From Capniomyces stellatus (taxonomy: Eukaryota > Kickxellomycota > Harpellomycetes > Harpellales > Legeriomycetaceae), in assembly GCA_001661515.1 (NCBI GenBank), contig LUVW01000017.1, forward strand, positions 1 to 64,000: a DNA stretch of 64,000 nt, in the 5' to 3' direction. Below the pieces are notes generated by a model, which was not told the origin of the DNA, searched no databases, and saw only the letters and a list, made by a program, of their open reading frames with translations. Below are positions 60,712 through 64,000 of this stretch, in pieces. The position numbers and the translations under genes were made by a program. Position 1 is the first letter of the stretch; every line of letters begins with the position of its first letter.

Positions 60712-62759
60712 AATGTTTGAGACATCTTTTTAAAGTAGACCTAATGTGTCTAAAATTTCCTTTACTACTTGAATCAAATACTCTGTATTAAACTCTTTGT
60801 ATTTGAACAAAACTATTCACTTGACTATAAATTATAATAAAAGACTTTAACTTGTATTAATGTACCGCGCTGTGCATTTATGACCCACAGATCACACAGC
60901 TTGAAAAACTAAATGACTTGATTGGCTGAGTGGGCTTCTGATGTACGCTGCATAACGATTTTCAATGTACAACTCTCATCGTCGTATGGCTGCTTGTTAG
61001 TAGATGAAAAAGTAGCTGTTGCGAATTCTCTGTAGTACAAGGCTACAACAGACTAAAATCACAAAATCCGGTTTAGAGGTTTTACACTAACCATGTATCT
61101 ATTTAGAAAAAAGAATACAACACTGCTTTGGAGTGCTACACCACGGCACAGCAAAACACATGTTATCCGAAAAGCACAAATAAGGTCATGCTTTGGTATG
61201 TGATAATGTAGTAGTTTGGCACAATTGGACCTCGCGACAAAACAAGCGATAACCGAGTTGTAACAATAACACAAAACAAGTGCATTTTGATAATAATAAA
61301 ACTGAATGAATGATTGTATATTTTAGAAGAAAACAAGCTAAAACAACATACTTTGTGTGATATAGGTGATCAACGTGGGATAATAGGGAAGGGTACTAAA
61401 TACAGATAATATAACAGCTAGATAATGCGGATATCTTGAAAGAAATTATCTTGGTGAATGCAATGCAATTAGAATTCTATTTTGATTTTATTCGACTTTT
61501 TTGATTTTATTCGACTTTTTTGATTTTTTGAATAAACAGAGTACTAGAACAAAGAGCAAATCTCTTGTTTAAACTGTATTGTTTGAAACGTTTAAATATC
61601 CTCCTTTTTCTTGTGAGGTTAATTGAGGACAAAATTTAATCCCAACAAAGAAAAGACGACTTACGAGTACCAATTAAACCAAGCAGATTTTTTTTCTGAA
61701 CAGCTCTATTCCCAGCTTTGTAACTTATGGTATACCTTTTACAATATCAAGGTACTAAATTAATAATTGATATTTATGTATATGTGACAGTTCCAATGAA
61801 GCTAGCGCTATCTTTTCACTGCGTAAAATCCTGGACGCACAACTATCTGTTCACCTAAGAATATGGTATGTTCTCAAAAATGCGAGCTAATTCGCTGTTA
61901 TCGAGAATTTTATTGACCGGACAAATCAGCGAGAAATCCATGCTTTTTTTCGGGAAGTCACTCATCTCTCATCAATATTGATCTACTTGTTGAATTGGCT
62001 GTGGAGAAGCTCGCATTTTTGGACTTTTTCAATAAAATGCTGCCAAATAAAAGTTCAGAACTTTTTGTTTTATACGTTTTATGTAGCAAGCGGTGTAATT
62101 TGGATTCAACTAACAATACTTTTGCTTTAAATTCACTTTTCTCCAATACTCATTTTCTCGACTTCAATACCTAAATTTTCGTTTCTCAGGATAGGTTTGA
62201 TTGTTTTTACTCTCAAAGCGAGAATCTCGAAGTATTTTATAGAGTTTTCTTATAACTTTATTATAAGCTCTGATATATCTAAAAGATTAGTAACGCTACA
62301 ATAAGCAGAATTAGACCTGTTGGATGTCAACGTAAAGCTAATACTAAACCATACCAAAATCAAGCTCTCATGCCAGCTTTCCAACCATTAACCAAACTTT
62401 TTATCGTTTCCCAAGTATCTCTGATTGTTTATCCTGAAATTATTGTTCATATATTATTAAAAATTGTAAAGTTGAGTAAGACCAAAGACTCAGTTTCTAC
62501 CCAAGTTCATAAGTTTAGAGGACTTTTGCCCAATGATAAACCTTCATTTAAAGAAAAATGATTTTAAAAAGCTATCAATGATAGAGAAGGAGTCGGAAAT
62601 CAAAAAATAGTCAGATCTAATCACTAACTGTAGTTGGTACATTAAAAATTTTAGACTTAATTCAAAAACATCAAGTTATTTTATAATCTCATTTGATTAA
62701 TAATACCAAGTTAGCAACTTCAAGTAAAAATAAATCAAAACAAGCAAAAGTCTTGCAGA
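60712..62759. other. Intergenic between tandem copies 2 and 3
   Basis: About 2 kb. A ttttttgattttattcgac repeat occurs twice near 61485-61525. A 63-codon frame at 62370 (+) is possible but featureless. No similarity between this spacer and the flank upstream of copy 2 is apparent. Confidence 0.55.
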
Positions 62760-64000
62760 ATGAAGGTACTAACAAATAAAAAAATTGCTTTTTTATTTGG
62801 CTTGACATTACTTCGACTTAGTAATGCAAGTCCAGTCAGCCAAAATCGCGTAAAATCCAAAAGTGCAACTGAAATCAAAACAAATACTGTATCAGAAAAT
62901 TCTTGGAACTCGGTGATAGTAAAAGCTCCTAGAGCAGGCGGCGCTCTCACAGTTCTAGGTGGTACTACTGGTACATGCTCCTCTCTCAACGTTTTTGACT
63001 GTGGATACACAGTCACATGTGATAGCATCACAACCAGTGACTGCAATCCAACCATAACATGCGACTACGTAAACATAACTACGGACTGTATCCCAACTGT
63101 TAACTGTGATGGTATAACAACAGAGGCCTGTATACCAACATGTGCAAACGGAAGTGCAGTATGTGACGAAACTACAGAAACAGGAGCAGAAACAGTAACC
63201 ACTGATGCTGATACAAGTGCAGGATGTACATACACTGAAACTACAACCGAAACAGTAGTTTCAAGCACAACAGTAACGGTAACAGGAGAAACCGGGTCTG
63301 TAACCACTGTAACCATTGCAACAAACCTGGATACTACAATTACATTGACTGATACCCAGCAGGCTAATACTGTAACGGTTGTAACAACCATAACAGAAGG
63401 GGAAGAAGTAACCGAAACAGTAACATCAAAAGTAACCGATGTAAGCACGGCAACAGTAATAGTGACAGAAACCGAGTCGGTTGTAACTGTCACAAACGCG
63501 TCAACAACAGAAACTGTCACGCACTCCGAGATATCCACAACCACAATTGCAGGGCAAACTGTGACAGAGACTGTCGAAACTCAAATCGCCACAGTTACAG
63601 ATACCAGCATTGCAACAGTCACCGAAACCGAGTATGTGTTTACAGTAACTGAGGCCTCAACTACCGAAACAACCACTTACACATTTTTTGAAACGATTAC
63701 CTCTACCATTGCCGAAACGACTGTGACCACCACTGTTGAAACTCAAATCACCACAATCACCAACACATCAACCACAACAGTCACTGAAACTATTCAAGAG
63801 TACACCGTGACTGAAGCATCTACCACATCAACAGTTACATTCACAGCCACTTCTACCACCACAATCACCGAGTCTGTTACCACCGACTTTATCTTCACCT
63901 CAATCACAACCACTGTAGTCACAAACACCAGTACCGTCACTGTTACCATAACTGACTATACAAACACTGAAACCACCACAACCATCACTGATAACGGCAC
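62760..64000 (+). CDS. Threonine-rich secreted repeat protein, copy 3 (3' end beyond window)
   Basis: Starts at ATG 62760 with its own signal peptide (MKVLTNKKIAFLFGLTLLRL, then SNA). From 62826 to the window end (1175 bp) it matches copy 2 (58159-59339) with no difference I could find by reading, apart from the six extra bases at the N gap in copy 2. The same Cys-rich domain and Thr-rich region follow. The upstream DNA and signal-peptide codons differ, so this is a real second locus and not a simple duplicate of the assembled piece. Function as for copy 2. Confidence 0.9.
   Translation, partial: MKVLTNKKIAFLFGLTLLRLSNASPVSQNRVKSKSATEIKTNTVSENSWNSVIVKAPRAGGALTVLGGTTGTCSSLNVFDCGYTVTCDSITTSDCNPTITCDYVNITTDCIPTVNCDGITTEACIPTCANGSAVCDETTETGAETVTTDADTSAGCTYTETTTETVVSSTTVTVTGETGSVTTVTIATNLDTTITLTDTQQANTVTVVTTITEGEEVTETVTSKVTDVSTATVIVTETESVVTVTNASTTETVTHSEISTTTIAGQTVTETVETQIATVTDTSIATVTETEYVFTVTEASTTETTTYTFFETITSTIAETTVTTTVETQITTITNTSTTTVTETIQEYTVTEASTTSTVTFTATSTTTITESVTTDFIFTSITTTVVTNTSTVTVTITDYTNTETTTTITDNG

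Overview
The window is nuclear DNA from a fungus, most probably an early-diverging, non-yeast lineage. It is AT-rich, and the genes are split by many short introns with GTAAG-type donors and CTAAC-like branch sites. Fungal genes include a CRH-type chitin-glucan transglycosylase, GUP1, FSH1, POP3 and a LAG1-type ceramide synthase. It also keeps genes that budding yeast lacks, a SOSS-B/NABP single-strand-binding protein and an MMTAG2 homologue. I cannot name the species.

Layout. 1-1775 (-): 5' part of a secreted threonine-rich repeat protein that runs off the left edge. 1776-6200: intergenic DNA with a dispersed repeat and a decayed LINE tail (zf-RVT zinc knuckle). 6867-9186 (+): GUP1, five exons, convergent with 9393-10493 (-), an MMTAG2-like RS protein. 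14125-15070 (+): SOSS-B, four exons. 15632-16870 (-): a Cys-containing protein of unknown function. 16.9-23.4 kb: gene-poor. 23486-25161 (-): Rab6/Ypt6, seven exons. 26934-28308 (+): FSH1 serine hydrolase. 29787-30707 (+): CRH2/UTR2-type GH16 enzyme. 33172-34116 (+): ceramide synthase. 34708-36243 (-): histidine phosphatase. 38887-40626 (+): SSO-type syntaxin. 42056-44439 (+): RAD52, nine exons. 45856-48974 (+): SEC1. 49484-51113 (+): POP3. 53480-55213 (+): a protein with two PH domains. 57192-57940 (-): a probable split membrane-protein gene. 58093-60711 and 62760->64000 (+): two more copies of the threonine-rich secreted protein, head to tail.

How the genes relate. Several act in secretion and the cell surface: the t-SNARE SSO and its SM partner SEC1 lie about 5 kb apart with RAD52 between them, Rab6 serves Golgi traffic, GUP1 and ceramide synthase act in GPI-anchor and sphingolipid lipid metabolism, and the CRH enzyme cross-links wall polymers. 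RAD52 and SOSS-B both act in DNA repair. This is ordinary eukaryotic gene order, not an operon.

Most interesting signals. (1) The threonine-rich family at both ends shows recent gene conversion. Copies 2 and 3 appear identical from the signal-peptide cleavage region onward but differ before it, and the inverted copy at the left edge carries an expanded array of a 54-residue repeat. (2) Scattered insertions of only about 12-20 bp, read on the minus strand as TTTCAATAAAAA, are flanked by 13-18 bp direct repeats. They match the 3' terminus of the decayed LINE at about 6.2 kb, so they look like retrotranspositions that copied little more than the tail.
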